Assembly (NCBI RefSeq): GCF_030268005.1
Contig: NZ_BRZC01000007.1
Location: 1,015,611-1,079,610, forward strand
Reading direction: 5' to 3'
From: Microbacterium arabinogalactanolyticum
Lineage (GTDB): Bacteria; Actinomycetota; Actinomycetes; Actinomycetales; Microbacteriaceae
Length of the DNA stretch: 64,000 nt
The notes under the pieces are model-generated. The model was given only the letters and a program-made list of their open reading frames with translations. It did no database searches and was not told where the DNA came from. Made by a program: the position numbers and the translations under genes. Shown here piece by piece: positions 7,684 to 18,349 of the stretch (positions within the stretch are counted from its first letter, which is position 1; every line of letters starts with the position of its first letter).

Positions 7684-8319
7684 TCAGCGGGCGAGATGGG
7701 CGACGATCGCGTCCGGCTCCGTCCCCACCAGCGTCTCGCATGCCTGCGCGAGACGCATCGCGAAGGCCGCGGCGTCGGTGCCGCGCGTGAGCGCGTGCGC
7801 GGAGATGCCGTCGATCATTGCGAGGATCTGCCAGGCGACGGCTTCCGGTGCATCGGTGCGGAAGAGTCCGCCGGCGCGGCCGTCCTCGATGATCCCCGAG
7901 ATGAAGGCCTGCCAGGCGCCCATCTGCTCGTCGATGGCAGCTCCGAGCGCCGCGCTCCCCCGACCCAGCGACCAGGCGTCCACCCACACCAGCGTGATGT
8001 CGTCGTGATCGCTGGCGAGCACCGTCGCGATCATGCGCGCCAGCCGGGCCGGCGGATCCTCGACGAGCGCGACCTCGGCTCTCACCTGCTCGAGCTCGGA
8101 CGCCACGAGCTCGCGGAACGCGCGCGCGACCAGATCGTCCATGCTGTCGGCGTAGTGCGCGACCAGGCCCGGAGCGACGCCTGCCCGCGCGGCGACGGCC
8201 CGCAGCGTCAGCGCCGACAGGCCGCTCTCGCGGGCGATCTCGACGGCGGCGCTGTGGATCTCCGCCGAGCGCTGGTGCGGGCTCTTGCGCGTGCGGGTGC
8301 GGGTTCCGGGTGTTGACAT
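7684..8319 (-). CDS. TetR family transcriptional regulator
   Basis: The 211-residue protein has a TetR-type N-terminal helix-turn-helix (residues about 15-60): ALTLRAVAARAGVAPGLVAHYADSMDDLV, in the 'hLTLRxVAxxAGVxPGLVxHYF' form of BetI-like regulators, followed by an all-helical ligand domain. It is transcribed divergently from the APC permease gene and a 20-bp inverted repeat lies between them, so it most likely represses both promoters and releases on binding the permease substrate or a metabolite. The start at 8319 is preceded by TGGAGTCACC. Confidence 0.9.
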   Translation of the reverse strand: MSTPGTRTRTRKSPHQRSAEIHSAAVEIARESGLSALTLRAVAARAGVAPGLVAHYADSMDDLVARAFRELVASELEQVRAEVALVEDPPARLARMIATVLASDHDDITLVWVDAWSLGRGSAALGAAIDEQMGAWQAFISGIIEDGRAGGLFRTDAPEAVAWQILAMIDGISAHALTRGTDAAAFAMRLAQACETLVGTEPDAIVAHLAR

Positions 8320-8345
8320 GGTGACTCCAGTGTAGGAACATTGCG

Positions 8346-8365
8346 TATTGATCACATGATCAATA
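8346..8365. promoter_or_regulatory. TetR operator between TetR gene and APC permease
   Basis: A perfect 9-bp inverted repeat TATTGATCA, two bases, TGATCAATA. It is the only AT-rich patch in the 86-bp divergent intergenic region and has the size and symmetry of TetR-family operators. Confidence 0.75.
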
Positions 8366-8405
8366 TGGCTCCACCCGAGGGCCGCACGATTACAAGGAGG
8401 TAATC

Positions 8406-9797
8406 ATGACCCTCACGAGCACCCCGGCAGGACTGCATCGCAACCTCAGGCAGCGGCACGTCGTCTTCATCGGACTGGCCTACATGTCGCCGTTCGCCGT
8501 GTTCGACACGTTCGGCATCGTGTCCGAGGCGACGAAGGGGCACGTGCCCATGTCGTACATCATCATCACGATCGCCGTGCTGTTCACCGCGTTCAGCTAC
8601 GCCAGGATGGTGCGCGTCTACCCGTCCGCGGGCTCCGCCTACACGTACACGCGCCGCACGATCGCCGCTCCGGTGGGATTCCTGGTCGGCTGGGCGTCGC
8701 TGCTGGACTACCTGTTCCTGCCCATGATCAACGCGCTGCTGGCGAAGATCTACCTCTCGGCGGAGTTCCCCGGGGTGCCGGACTGGATGTGGATCGTCGG
8801 CCTGATCGTGGTGATCACGGTGCTGAACATCATCGGCGTCCGTGTCAGCGCGGTGGCGAACATGATCATGGTCGTGTTCCAGGCGCTCCTGGCGATCGTG
8901 TTCGTCGTGCTGACGGTGCGGGCGATCCTCTCCGATGACGCGCTCGCGTTCACGTTCGCGCCGTTCTACTCGGTGAGTGCGGACATGGCGAGTCTGGTCG
9001 GCGGCGCCTCGGTGCTGGCGCTGGCGTTCCTGGGCTTCGACGCGGTCACCACGCTGTCGGAGGAGACCGTCGACCCGCGTCGCACCGTGCCCCGCTCGAT
9101 CATGTGGATCGCAGCCCTGGGCGCGGCGTTCTTCGTCTCCGTCACGTACGTGATGCAGACCCTGGTGCCCGACGTCGACGCCCTGAGCGCCATCACCCCC
9201 GACATCGAGGGCGCCTCGCCGTACATCGCGCTGTTCATCGGCGGCATCCTGTTCCAGACGATCTTCCTGGCCGGCGCGACGGTGTCGGTGATCTCCTCCG
9301 GCCTGGCCTCGCAGCTGAGCGCCTCGCGCCTGCTGTATGCGATGGGACGCGACGGCATCATCGCCCGCAGGCTGTTCGGCTACGTGCATCCGCGGCTGGG
9401 CACGCCCGTGATCAACATCGTGCTGGTGGGTGCGATCGCGCTGACCGCGCTGCAGCTCGATCTGAACGCGGCGACCTCGCTGATCAACTTCGGTGCCTTC
9501 ACGGCGTTCGCGTTCGTGAACCTGTCGGTGATCGCGTTCTGGATCCGCCACCGCCGCACCGAGCACACGCACGGGTCGTCGATCGGTTGGACGCTGATCC
9601 CGGGCATCGGGTTCCTGATCAACGTGTGGCTGTGGCTGAGCCTGGACCAGGTTGCGATGACGGTCGGCCTGATCTGGTCGGGCATCGGCGCGCTGTACCT
9701 GGTGTGGCTGACGCGGGGCTTCCGCCGGCCGACGCCGGACGTGGCGTTCGAGGAGGCGGAGGACCTGCCGACCGGCGTGGTGCGCGTGGGGGCCTGA
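8406..9797 (+). CDS. APC superfamily amino acid/polyamine permease
   Basis: The 463-residue protein has about 12 hydrophobic segments and the APC family hallmarks: the first helix region HVVFIGLAYMSPFAVFDTFGIV, the segment YPSAGSAYTYTRRT after helix 2, and FLGFDAVTTLSEETVDPRRTVPRSI around helix 6-7. The last is typical of APC amino acid transporters such as the putrescine importer PuuP and relatives. It likely imports an amino acid or polyamine by proton symport. A strong ribosome binding site (AAGGAGGTAATC) precedes the ATG. Control by the divergent TetR regulator is expected. Confidence 0.88.
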   Translation: MTLTSTPAGLHRNLRQRHVVFIGLAYMSPFAVFDTFGIVSEATKGHVPMSYIIITIAVLFTAFSYARMVRVYPSAGSAYTYTRRTIAAPVGFLVGWASLLDYLFLPMINALLAKIYLSAEFPGVPDWMWIVGLIVVITVLNIIGVRVSAVANMIMVVFQALLAIVFVVLTVRAILSDDALAFTFAPFYSVSADMASLVGGASVLALAFLGFDAVTTLSEETVDPRRTVPRSIMWIAALGAAFFVSVTYVMQTLVPDVDALSAITPDIEGASPYIALFIGGILFQTIFLAGATVSVISSGLASQLSASRLLYAMGRDGIIARRLFGYVHPRLGTPVINIVLVGAIALTALQLDLNAATSLINFGAFTAFAFVNLSVIAFWIRHRRTEHTHGSSIGWTLIPGIGFLINVWLWLSLDQVAMTVGLIWSGIGALYLVWLTRGFRRPTPDVAFEEAEDLPTGVVRVGA

Positions 9798-9833
9798 GCT
9801 GGCGGTCGTGACCGAGCGCCGGTAGCCGCGGAC

Positions 9834-11636
9834 TCAGCCCTGGTCGCAGGCGCGCGGAGCAGCCTTACCCGCCAGCCGGTCCGCGGTCCAGGCGAGCGCA
9901 TCCGCGATGGCCGGGGAGTGCTGCTCGGCGAGGTCGACGTGGCCGTAGCCCGCGTAGTCGCGGTAGTCGACGTCGCCACCCGCCGCGCATGTCTTCGCGG
10001 CGTAGAGCAGCTGCATGTCGGGGTCGACGAGGGTGTCGGCGCCGCCCTGACCGAGCAGAACCGGGGTGTCGGCGGGTGGCGCCGGCGGGATGTTCTTGGT
10101 CAGGCGACTGCCGAGGGGACCGGTGTTCGGGCTCTGAGCGAGGATGTTGGGGTCGTCGGAGAGCGCGAGCACCGTGAGCACGGAGACCAGCATATCGGGC
10201 GCGGCCAGGCAGCGGCCCGCCATCTGCCGCACGGTGACATCGGCGCCGGCGCGGATGTACTCGTCGAACGCCACGTCCGGGTAGACGTCGCTGTACGCGG
10301 AGATCACGAACGAGGCGAAGACGCTGCCGCCCGTCACCTCGGGGAGGTGCTCGACGAGCCCGTTCAGGTCGCTGGCCGGAGCCAGGGCGACCGTGCCCGA
10401 GAGAGGGACGTCGGGCGCGTAGTCCTCGGCGATCACGGTCGACCACAGTGCGGCGCCGCCTCCCTGCGAGTGGCCCCAGGCGACCGTCTGGTCCGACAGG
10501 CGGGCCCCGTCCAGCTGCCGTGCGGCCCGGACGGCGTCGAGCTCGGCGCGGGCGCTGTCCTGGCCGATCAGGTACGGGTGGGGCCCTTCGGTGCCGAGGC
10601 CGATGTAGTCGGTCGCGACCAGAGCCCAGCCGTTGCGGACGATGTCGTCGACCACGAACATCGCCCCGGATCCGAAGGGGTCGGATGCCAGCGACGGCGC
10701 GCACGCCTGGGCGAACCCCGTCGTGCCGTGGTGCCAGGCGATGGCGGGGTGATCGCCGTCGGTCTTCGGCGCGACCACGATGCCGGAGGCGACGGCCGCG
10801 CTGCCGTCGCCATGGGTGGTCGTGTAGAGGATGCGCCAGCCCACGGCATCCTTCGGAACACCCCGCGTGAACGGCTCGGCGCGGATCAGCTCGCCCGGCT
10901 CCCCCGGCACGGTGCGGGGTGCGGCGTAGAAGTCATCGACGACCGGCGTTCCGCCGCGCAGCGCGATGCTCGTGACGACGGCGCCGGCGGCCAGCAGGAC
11001 CGCGGACACCGCGCCGATCGTGCGCATCCAGCGGCGCACCACGGTGTCGCGACGAGGGGCCCTCGGATGCCGACGGCGCGAGCGCAGCATCCGCCACAGC
11101 GCCGCGATACCGGCGATCGCGAGGGTCGCACCGAACACGGCTGCGACGACGAGCAGGGTGATGTCCGGCCACACGATGGCCAGGATGCCGAAGGCGATGC
11201 CCGCGAGGCCCAGCAGCACCTCCGCGACCCGGCGGTCGGCGGGCTGCTCCCGACCGGTGACGATCGCGCTGACGCCGATCGCTCCGCGCACGATCAGGGT
11301 GACGCCGACGATGATCGCCACGGCCCGCACCGTCAGGCCGGGGAGCACGAGCACGACCACTCCGGTGATCATGAGGGCGATCGCCAGCAGCATCCGAACG
11401 CTTCCGCGGCGGACGGCCGGGAACAGCAGCTCCAGCAGCCCGCCGAGCACGAGACCGGCGCCGATCAGCAGCGCGAGCACGCCCAGAGCGGTGGTCGGGC
11501 GCACGAACAGCACGACGCCGAGCATGACCGCCACCACGGCGAGCACGGCGATGATCGGCTGCGGGATCCGGCGGGCCAGGCGGATCAGCGCAGGGTCGTC
11601 GGCGACGGGCTGATCGGCGGGCGCTTCGGGCGTCAT
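9834..11636 (-). CDS. fusion of an HdeD-like (DUF308) membrane domain and a secretory-lipase-type alpha/beta hydrolase
   Basis: The 600-residue product has two parts. Residues 1-190 contain about six hydrophobic segments in pairs (PIIAVLAVVAVMLGVVLF, LGVLALLIGAGLVLGGLLE and so on), the repeat pattern of HdeD/DUF308 proteins. After a basic linker (RRRHPRAPRR) and one more membrane segment (about 205-228), residues 240-600 form a LIP-type hydrolase: WHHGTTG oxyanion region, nucleophile GHSQGGG, acid GGADTLVD and catalytic His YGHVDL. The catalytic domain would lie outside the membrane and act on esters. Fusion of the two domains is unusual. The start is leaderless-type (TAGGCT 6 nt upstream). 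Confidence 0.85.
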   Translation of the reverse strand: MTPEAPADQPVADDPALIRLARRIPQPIIAVLAVVAVMLGVVLFVRPTTALGVLALLIGAGLVLGGLLELLFPAVRRGSVRMLLAIALMITGVVVLVLPGLTVRAVAIIVGVTLIVRGAIGVSAIVTGREQPADRRVAEVLLGLAGIAFGILAIVWPDITLLVVAAVFGATLAIAGIAALWRMLRSRRRHPRAPRRDTVVRRWMRTIGAVSAVLLAAGAVVTSIALRGGTPVVDDFYAAPRTVPGEPGELIRAEPFTRGVPKDAVGWRILYTTTHGDGSAAVASGIVVAPKTDGDHPAIAWHHGTTGFAQACAPSLASDPFGSGAMFVVDDIVRNGWALVATDYIGLGTEGPHPYLIGQDSARAELDAVRAARQLDGARLSDQTVAWGHSQGGGAALWSTVIAEDYAPDVPLSGTVALAPASDLNGLVEHLPEVTGGSVFASFVISAYSDVYPDVAFDEYIRAGADVTVRQMAGRCLAAPDMLVSVLTVLALSDDPNILAQSPNTGPLGSRLTKNIPPAPPADTPVLLGQGGADTLVDPDMQLLYAAKTCAAGGDVDYRDYAGYGHVDLAEQHSPAIADALAWTADRLAGKAAPRACDQG

Positions 11637-11642
11637 GCGGTC

Positions 11643-11648
11643 AGCCTA
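11643..11648 (-). promoter_or_regulatory. -10 hexamer TAGGCT, leaderless start of HdeD-lipase fusion
   Basis: TAGGCT on the - strand, 6 nt before the ATG at 11636. Confidence 0.5.
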
Positions 11649-11768
11649 GCCAGGCGCGATCGCCCCTGTTCGGAACCGCCCCGCCGCCGTAAGATGATGC
11701 CACGACGTGCGCTCTGCTGGGGATGCGGGCGTCTGCAGGCTGGGGACGCCTGCGGGAATGGGGCCATC

Positions 11769-13436
<1,668 letters not shown>

Positions 13437-13442
13437 GGCACT

Positions 13443-13468
13443 GGACCCGGTCCCGTGGCACCGGTTCC
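13443..13468. terminator. imperfect hairpin between convergent pilB and pilC
   Basis: GGA-c-CCGGT at 13443-13451 pairs with ACCGG-t-TCC at 13460-13468 with one mismatch. It lies just after the pilB stop in a 57-bp convergent gap. There is no U-tract, so termination is only suggested. Confidence 0.4.
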
Positions 13469-13493
13469 TGAGCGAGCGCAGCGGGACCCAGGA

Positions 13494-14732
13494 TCACCCC
13501 TGCTTCGCGATGTCTCCGTACAGCGTGAAGATCGGCAGGTAGAGCGAGATCACCATGCCGCCGATGATCACGCCCAGGCCCACGATCAGCACCGGCTCGA
13601 TCAGCGAGGACAGCTGCTCGGTGGCGGTCTCCACCTCGTCCTCGTAGAAGTCGGCGATGCTGCCGAGCATCTGCGCGAGGGTGCCGGACTCCTCGCCGAC
13701 GGCGACCATCTGCGACACCATCGGCGGGAAGACCCCGGCCTTCGCCAGCGGCACGGCGAACGAGCGACCGCCGCGGATCGACTCCTGGATGTCGCGCACG
13801 GTCTGCTCGATCTTCCAGTTGTTCGACGCCTGGCCGACGATCGACAGCGCCTGGATGATCGGCACCCCCGCGTCCAGCATCATCGACAGGTTCCGGCTGA
13901 ACCGGGCGACGGCCATCTTGGTGATCAGCGGGCCGAAGATCGGCAGCCGCAGCTTGACCGGATCGACCACGCGCCGGTAGCCGTCGGTGTAGCGGTTGCG
14001 CACCCACCAGATCCAGGCGATCACGATCACCACGACCAGCAGGGGCAGGATCCAGATCATGTTGTGCGAGATCGTCACCAGGATCTGGGTGGGCAGCGGC
14101 AGCTGGCCTCCCAGCCCGGCGAACATCTTCTCGAACACCGGGACGATGAAGGTCACCATCACGAGCACGCCGATCAGGGCGATGACGAGCACGACGGCCG
14201 GGTAGGTGGTCGCCGAGCGGATCTTGCCGTGCAGCTCGGCCTGCTTCCGGTAGTTCTCGGCGATCGAGTCGAGTGCCGCGCCGAGGAATCCGCCGGACTC
14301 GCCGACGCGGACGATCGAGACCATCAGCGGAGGGAAGATCAGCGGATGCCGCTGCAGCGCCGCCGACAGCGAGGAGCCGCTCTCGACATCGGCCGAGACC
14401 GTGGTCAGCACGGCCTTGAGCCGCTTGTCCGAAGTCTGATCGGCGAGCACGTTCAGGGTGCGCATGAGCGGAAGGCCCGCGTTGATCAGAGCGGACATCT
14501 GCCGTGCGAAGATCGCGAGCGTCTTCGCCGAGACGCCGCGGTTCAGGCTCGGCAGGGTGATCTCCCGGCGCAGACCGGTCTTCTCCACCAGGGCCACCTG
14601 CACGGGCATGAGGCCCTGCGCCCGGAGCTTGGCGGTGACGGCGCTGTCGCTGGTGGCATCCATCGTGCCCTTGACCGTCTGCGTGGTGGCGGGATCGATC
14701 GCCTGGTACTGCCATTCCTGCATGGTGGCCAT
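13494..14732 (-). CDS. pilC: type IV pilus inner-membrane platform protein PilC (GspF family)
   Basis: The 412-residue protein has the GspF/PilC duplicated domain: first copy around IFARQMSALINAGLPLMRTL (residues about 70-90), with RVGESGG, and second copy around FSRNLSMMLDAGVPIIQAL with AVGEESGTL. Three membrane segments are visible: about 165-190, 215-240 and 375-400. It forms the platform that couples the ATPases PilB and PilT to the pilus. The ATG at 14732 overlaps the stop of pilT by one base (TGATG), so translation is probably coupled. Confidence 0.93.
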   Translation of the reverse strand: MATMQEWQYQAIDPATTQTVKGTMDATSDSAVTAKLRAQGLMPVQVALVEKTGLRREITLPSLNRGVSAKTLAIFARQMSALINAGLPLMRTLNVLADQTSDKRLKAVLTTVSADVESGSSLSAALQRHPLIFPPLMVSIVRVGESGGFLGAALDSIAENYRKQAELHGKIRSATTYPAVVLVIALIGVLVMVTFIVPVFEKMFAGLGGQLPLPTQILVTISHNMIWILPLLVVVIVIAWIWWVRNRYTDGYRRVVDPVKLRLPIFGPLITKMAVARFSRNLSMMLDAGVPIIQALSIVGQASNNWKIEQTVRDIQESIRGGRSFAVPLAKAGVFPPMVSQMVAVGEESGTLAQMLGSIADFYEDEVETATEQLSSLIEPVLIVGLGVIIGGMVISLYLPIFTLYGDIAKQG

Positions 14733-15865
14733 CAGGAACCCCACTCCTCGAGCTGCTGCTCGACCGCGTAGTGCGACCAGGACTCGGCATCCAGGTCGGT
14801 CGGCCGCACGAACACGCCGTCCAGGGATGCCGGGTCGGTGGCGAAGGTGCGGGCCACAGCGGCCGAGATCGCGCCCTCCCCCACCAGACGCCGCAGATCC
14901 TGGTCGAGGGTGTGCATGCCGTCGGTGGCCCCGGCCTGCATGGCCGTGTACAACTGGGCGACCTGGCCCTCTCGGATGAGATTCGCGACGGCCGGGTTGT
15001 TGATGAGCACCTCGGTGGCGATCGTGCGGCCGTTCGACTGCGCGCGCGGCAGCAGCGTCTGGCTGATGATGCCCTGCAGGGTGTCGCCCAGCTGCGTGCG
15101 GATCTGGTGCTGCTGGTCGGCCGGGAACACGTCCACGATGCGGTTGACCGACTTCGCGGCGCCCTGCGTGTGCAGGGTGGAGAGCACCAGGTGCCCGGTC
15201 TCCGCGGCGGAGAGAGCCGTCATGATCGACTCCGGGTCGCGGAGCTCGCCGACCAGGATCACGTCGGGGTCCTGCCGCAGCACGCGGCGCAGCGCCTCGG
15301 CGAACGAGTTCGTGTCGCTGCCCACCTCGCGCTGGTGGATGAGCGCGCGGCGGCTGGTGTGGTGGAACTCGATCGGGTCCTCGATGGTGACGATGTGCAC
15401 CGGTCGGATGCTGTTGATGATGTCGACCATGGCGGTCAGCGTGGTCGACTTGCCCGACCCGGTGGGGCCGGTCAGCAGCACCAGGCCGCGCGGGCGCAGG
15501 GCCAGGTCGCGGGCGATGGCGGGCGCGCCGAGCTCTTCGAGTGTGAAGACCCGGTCGGGGATGAAGCGCAGCGCCATGGCGATGGCGCCGAGCTGACGGA
15601 ACACGTTCACGCGGAACCGGCCGATGCCCTCGGCAGCGTGGGCGAGGTCGACCTCGTGGTGCCGTTCGAAGTCGGCGCGCTGGCCGGTGTTCATCAGCCC
15701 GAAGGCGGCGGCGCGCACCCAGTCCTCGCCGACGGCATCCGGATGCCCGGGGATGCCGACCAGGTCGCCGTCGACGCGCATCAGCGGGACGGCGTCGGCG
15801 GTGATGTGCACATCGGATGCGCCGGAGCGGGCGCCGATGCGGAGCAGCTCGGTGAGGGTGGTCAT
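14732..15865 (-). CDS. pilT: type IV pilus retraction ATPase PilT
   Basis: The 377-residue ATPase lacks the four-Cys zinc motif of PilB and has PilT length. It shows SGASDVHITAD near the N-terminus, Walker A GPTGSGKSTTL at about residue 130, the Asp box TIEDPIEFHH, Walker B DPDVILVGELRDPES, and the His box GHLVLSTLHTQGAAKSVNRI. Presence of PilT argues that the pilus is retractable, as needed for twitching or DNA uptake. The start is one base after the pilO stop, inside a tightly packed operon. Confidence 0.94.
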   Translation of the reverse strand: MTTLTELLRIGARSGASDVHITADAVPLMRVDGDLVGIPGHPDAVGEDWVRAAAFGLMNTGQRADFERHHEVDLAHAAEGIGRFRVNVFRQLGAIAMALRFIPDRVFTLEELGAPAIARDLALRPRGLVLLTGPTGSGKSTTLTAMVDIINSIRPVHIVTIEDPIEFHHTSRRALIHQREVGSDTNSFAEALRRVLRQDPDVILVGELRDPESIMTALSAAETGHLVLSTLHTQGAAKSVNRIVDVFPADQQHQIRTQLGDTLQGIISQTLLPRAQSNGRTIATEVLINNPAVANLIREGQVAQLYTAMQAGATDGMHTLDQDLRRLVGEGAISAAVARTFATDPASLDGVFVRPTDLDAESWSHYAVEQQLEEWGS

Positions 15866-15866
15866 C

Positions 15867-16598
15867 TCACTCGCCTCCAGTGCTCTGCAGGAACGCGATC
15901 GCGGTGATCTGCATCTCGAACGCGCCGCCCGACTCGGTGGTGGTCGCCGTGTCGATGGCGATGGCGCGCGGGCCCGCGCGCAGCCCGTCGAGGAAGGCGA
16001 ACGTGCTGGCGATGTCGGGGGCCGAGATGCGGACGCTGAGCTGCACCTGCTGGCGGGTGGACGCTGCAGGAGCGGGGGTGCCCGTCGCCGGGGTCGCCCC
16101 GCTTGCGGCATCCGTCGCCGCGGCGTTCGCGTTCGCCTGCCCGGCGGTGTCCTTGGCCGCGTCGATCGGCGTCCCGGTCGTCGGGGTCGGGGTCGGGGTC
16201 GGCGCCGGGGCGGGTGCGGCGGTTGCGGCCGCGGCATCCTTCGCCCCGGTCCGGGCGGCGAAGGTCTCGAGGTCGCCACGGCTGGCATCCGTCACGGTGA
16301 CCCCGGCGTCGGTCGCCGCGCGGGAGATGCGCTCGAACACCTGATTGAGGAGCTGCTGCTCGGGGATCTGCCCGCGCAGCTGCGTGACGGCACCCTGGAT
16401 GTCGGTCAGGTGCGCCTTCTGCGTGGTGAGGGAGGCGATCTGCTTCTCGAACCCCGCGTTCGTCGCGGCGACCTGCTCGCGCTGGCTGTCCGCGGAGACC
16501 ACGCCGCCGATGAGCGGGACGACGCCCACGAGCACGGCGACGACGATCACGGCCGCAGAGATGAGGGCCCCGATGAGGGTGATCAGCTGCTTGGTCAT
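15867..16598 (-). CDS. pilO: PilO-like pilus alignment protein with an Ala/Pro/Thr-rich insert
   Basis: The 243-residue protein has one N-terminal membrane helix (residues about 7-32), then a coiled-coil-prone segment (REQVAATNAGFEKQIASLTTQKAHLTDI) and an alpha/beta C-terminal part. This is the layout of PilO, which forms a complex with PilN and PilM. Between the two halves of the globular domain sits a low-complexity insert (about residues 118-180) rich in Ala, Pro and Thr, not typical of PilO. The ATG at 16598 overlaps the pilN stop by one base. Identity rests on position after pilM and pilN and on topology. Confidence 0.75.
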   Translation of the reverse strand: MTKQLITLIGALISAAVIVVAVLVGVVPLIGGVVSADSQREQVAATNAGFEKQIASLTTQKAHLTDIQGAVTQLRGQIPEQQLLNQVFERISRAATDAGVTVTDASRGDLETFAARTGAKDAAAATAAPAPAPTPTPTPTTGTPIDAAKDTAGQANANAAATDAASGATPATGTPAPAASTRQQVQLSVRISAPDIASTFAFLDGLRAGPRAIAIDTATTTESGGAFEMQITAIAFLQSTGGE

Positions 16599-17257
16599 CA
16601 CTTCTTCCCCTCTGCGGCGAATCGTCCGGTGTAGATGCGCTGATCGAACGAGACGTCGATCGTGTAGGTGTAGTGGCCGTCCTGGGTGGTGCTCTCGACC
16701 ATCGCGTTCGCGTCGCTGAGCATGATGGCGCCGACGGTGCGCAGCCGCTCGGCGATGGACGCGATGTCGAGCGTGTTGGGGCTGTCGAGCGTGACCGTGC
16801 CTTCGAGGCCGACGGCCTTCTTCGCGTCGTCGTCGCTGAGCTTGGTGGCCGCGGGGGCGCCGGGAGTGAGCTCGAACCCGATCAGCGTGACGCCGCCGGG
16901 CAGGGCGGATTCGACGGCCGAGCGCACGTCCTGCCAGGCGATGTCGGAGCCCATCGCCTCGGCGAGATAGGCGCGCAGGTCGCGGTCGGCGGCGAGCGCG
17001 CCGCTCACCTCGGAGAGTCCGCCGATCTGCTGGACGAGGGTCGTGGTGCGGTTCTGCTCGGCGGCGAGCTGCTGCTGCGCCAGCTGGTTCCACAGCCATG
17101 CGCCGGCGACGAGCGCCGCCGAGAGGACCACGGCGGCGATGCCGACCCAGATCCAGCGGCCGGCGAGGGTCTCCCGCTCACGGCGGGCGACCTCGGAGGG
17201 CGGCAGCAGATTGACCCGGGGGATGCCGAGCGTCGAAGCGGGTGCGGTGCGGGACAT
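16598..17257 (-). CDS. pilN: PilN-like pilus assembly protein
   Basis: The 219-residue protein starts with a short cytoplasmic stretch containing PRVNLLPPSE (about residues 13-22), the PilN motif that binds PilM, then one membrane helix (about 35-58), a coiled segment and a ferredoxin-like C-terminal domain with ALPGGVTLIGFEL. It would form the PilM-PilN-PilO complex. Its ATG at 17257 shares one base with the pilM stop codon. Confidence 0.85.
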   Translation of the reverse strand: MSRTAPASTLGIPRVNLLPPSEVARRERETLAGRWIWVGIAAVVLSAALVAGAWLWNQLAQQQLAAEQNRTTTLVQQIGGLSEVSGALAADRDLRAYLAEAMGSDIAWQDVRSAVESALPGGVTLIGFELTPGAPAATKLSDDDAKKAVGLEGTVTLDSPNTLDIASIAERLRTVGAIMLSDANAMVESTTQDGHYTYTIDVSFDQRIYTGRFAAEGKK

Positions 17258-18324
17258 CAGCTGTCCTTTCCGAAGGCCAGGCCGGCGGTGCCCACCAGGT
17301 TCATGGCGAGGTCGCCGACCGGTGCGGCGTCCTTGACCGCCGCGACGTCGGTGAGCGAGATGACCCGCACGGGTGCGTCGGCGCGCTCCGCGAGGCCGGT
17401 GTGGATGCCTTCGACGGCGGCGCCCCCTCCGGTCAGCAGCACCTGCTGGATGGCGGTGGCGCCGGGGCGGTTCAGATAGAAGGAGAGCGTGCTGCGCAGA
17501 CGGGCGATCAGGTCCGCGACCGGGCGGCCCCCGACGTCCGCGCGCAGGGCGCCGCGCGGAACGATGCCGGCGGCGCCGACGGCATCCTCCGGGTTGTGCA
17601 GCCGTGCCGGGTCGACCGTGTTGGCGATGTCAGTCACGGTCGAGAGCGGGCGGCCGTCGTCGGTGATCGACAGGAGCGCCGAGCGGCGGCGGACCGCAGC
17701 CGTCTCGAGGTCCGCCGGAAGGATGCGGACGAACTCAGGGATGCCGTCGCGCATGATCACCACCTGCGTGGTGTGGTCGCCGACGTGGACGACGGCGACG
17801 GTGCCCTCGGGGGCCGTGACGCGGGCGGCGCGGGCCAGTCCGAAGGCGGTGAGGTCGACGCTCTGCACCCGGATCTTGGTGCGCGTGAACGCGGCGATGA
17901 GCTGCTCGACGGTCTCGGCGACGGCGGCGACCAGCAGGCCGTGCAGCTGATCGCCCTGCTGCGTGGTCGGGTAGTAGTCGAGCACCGCCTGATTGACGGG
18001 GACCGGGAGCAGGTCCTGGACCTGGAACGGCAGGGCCCGGCGCAGCACGTCGGGCGGCATCACCGCGGTGCTGTACTCGCGCACGAGCACGCGGCGGCTC
18101 GCGATGCCCAGGGTGACGGAGCGGCTCTTGATGCGCGCGCCCGTCCAGAGCTGGCGCAGCGCGACGGCCACGGCGCCCTCGTCGACGATCTCGGAGTCCT
18201 TGGCGGCATCCGGTGGCAGCGCCACCTCGCCGTACGCGAGCACACGCGGCGATCTGCCGGTGCTCACCTCGACGGCCCGCACGCTCTCCTCGGTGATCTC
18301 CACACCGACACTCGTGCTGCTCAT
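17257..18324 (-). CDS. pilM: PilM-like actin-fold pilus assembly ATPase
   Basis: The 355-residue protein begins SVGVEITEESVRAVEV, the first phosphate-binding strand of the FtsA/PilM actin fold, has ALPFQVQDLLPVPVNQAVLDY at about residues 98-118 and a second phosphate loop VVHVGDHTTQVVIM, then LLTGGGAAVEGI near the C-terminus. It would sit in the cytoplasm and bind the N-terminus of PilN. It is upstream of pilN in the operon and 25 bp after pilD. Confidence 0.9.
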   Translation of the reverse strand: MSSTSVGVEITEESVRAVEVSTGRSPRVLAYGEVALPPDAAKDSEIVDEGAVAVALRQLWTGARIKSRSVTLGIASRRVLVREYSTAVMPPDVLRRALPFQVQDLLPVPVNQAVLDYYPTTQQGDQLHGLLVAAVAETVEQLIAAFTRTKIRVQSVDLTAFGLARAARVTAPEGTVAVVHVGDHTTQVVIMRDGIPEFVRILPADLETAAVRRRSALLSITDDGRPLSTVTDIANTVDPARLHNPEDAVGAAGIVPRGALRADVGGRPVADLIARLRSTLSFYLNRPGATAIQQVLLTGGGAAVEGIHTGLAERADAPVRVISLTDVAAVKDAAPVGDLAMNLVGTAGLAFGKDS

Positions 18325-18349
18325 TCCCCTTCTCCCCTTCTCGAGCCCC

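Noticed and set aside
9918..11768. Upstream extension of the pilB frame
   Set aside because: The frame stays open antisense to the HdeD-lipase gene, but the translated sequence has no PilB similarity before about 11769 and the lipase gene has intact catalytic motifs.
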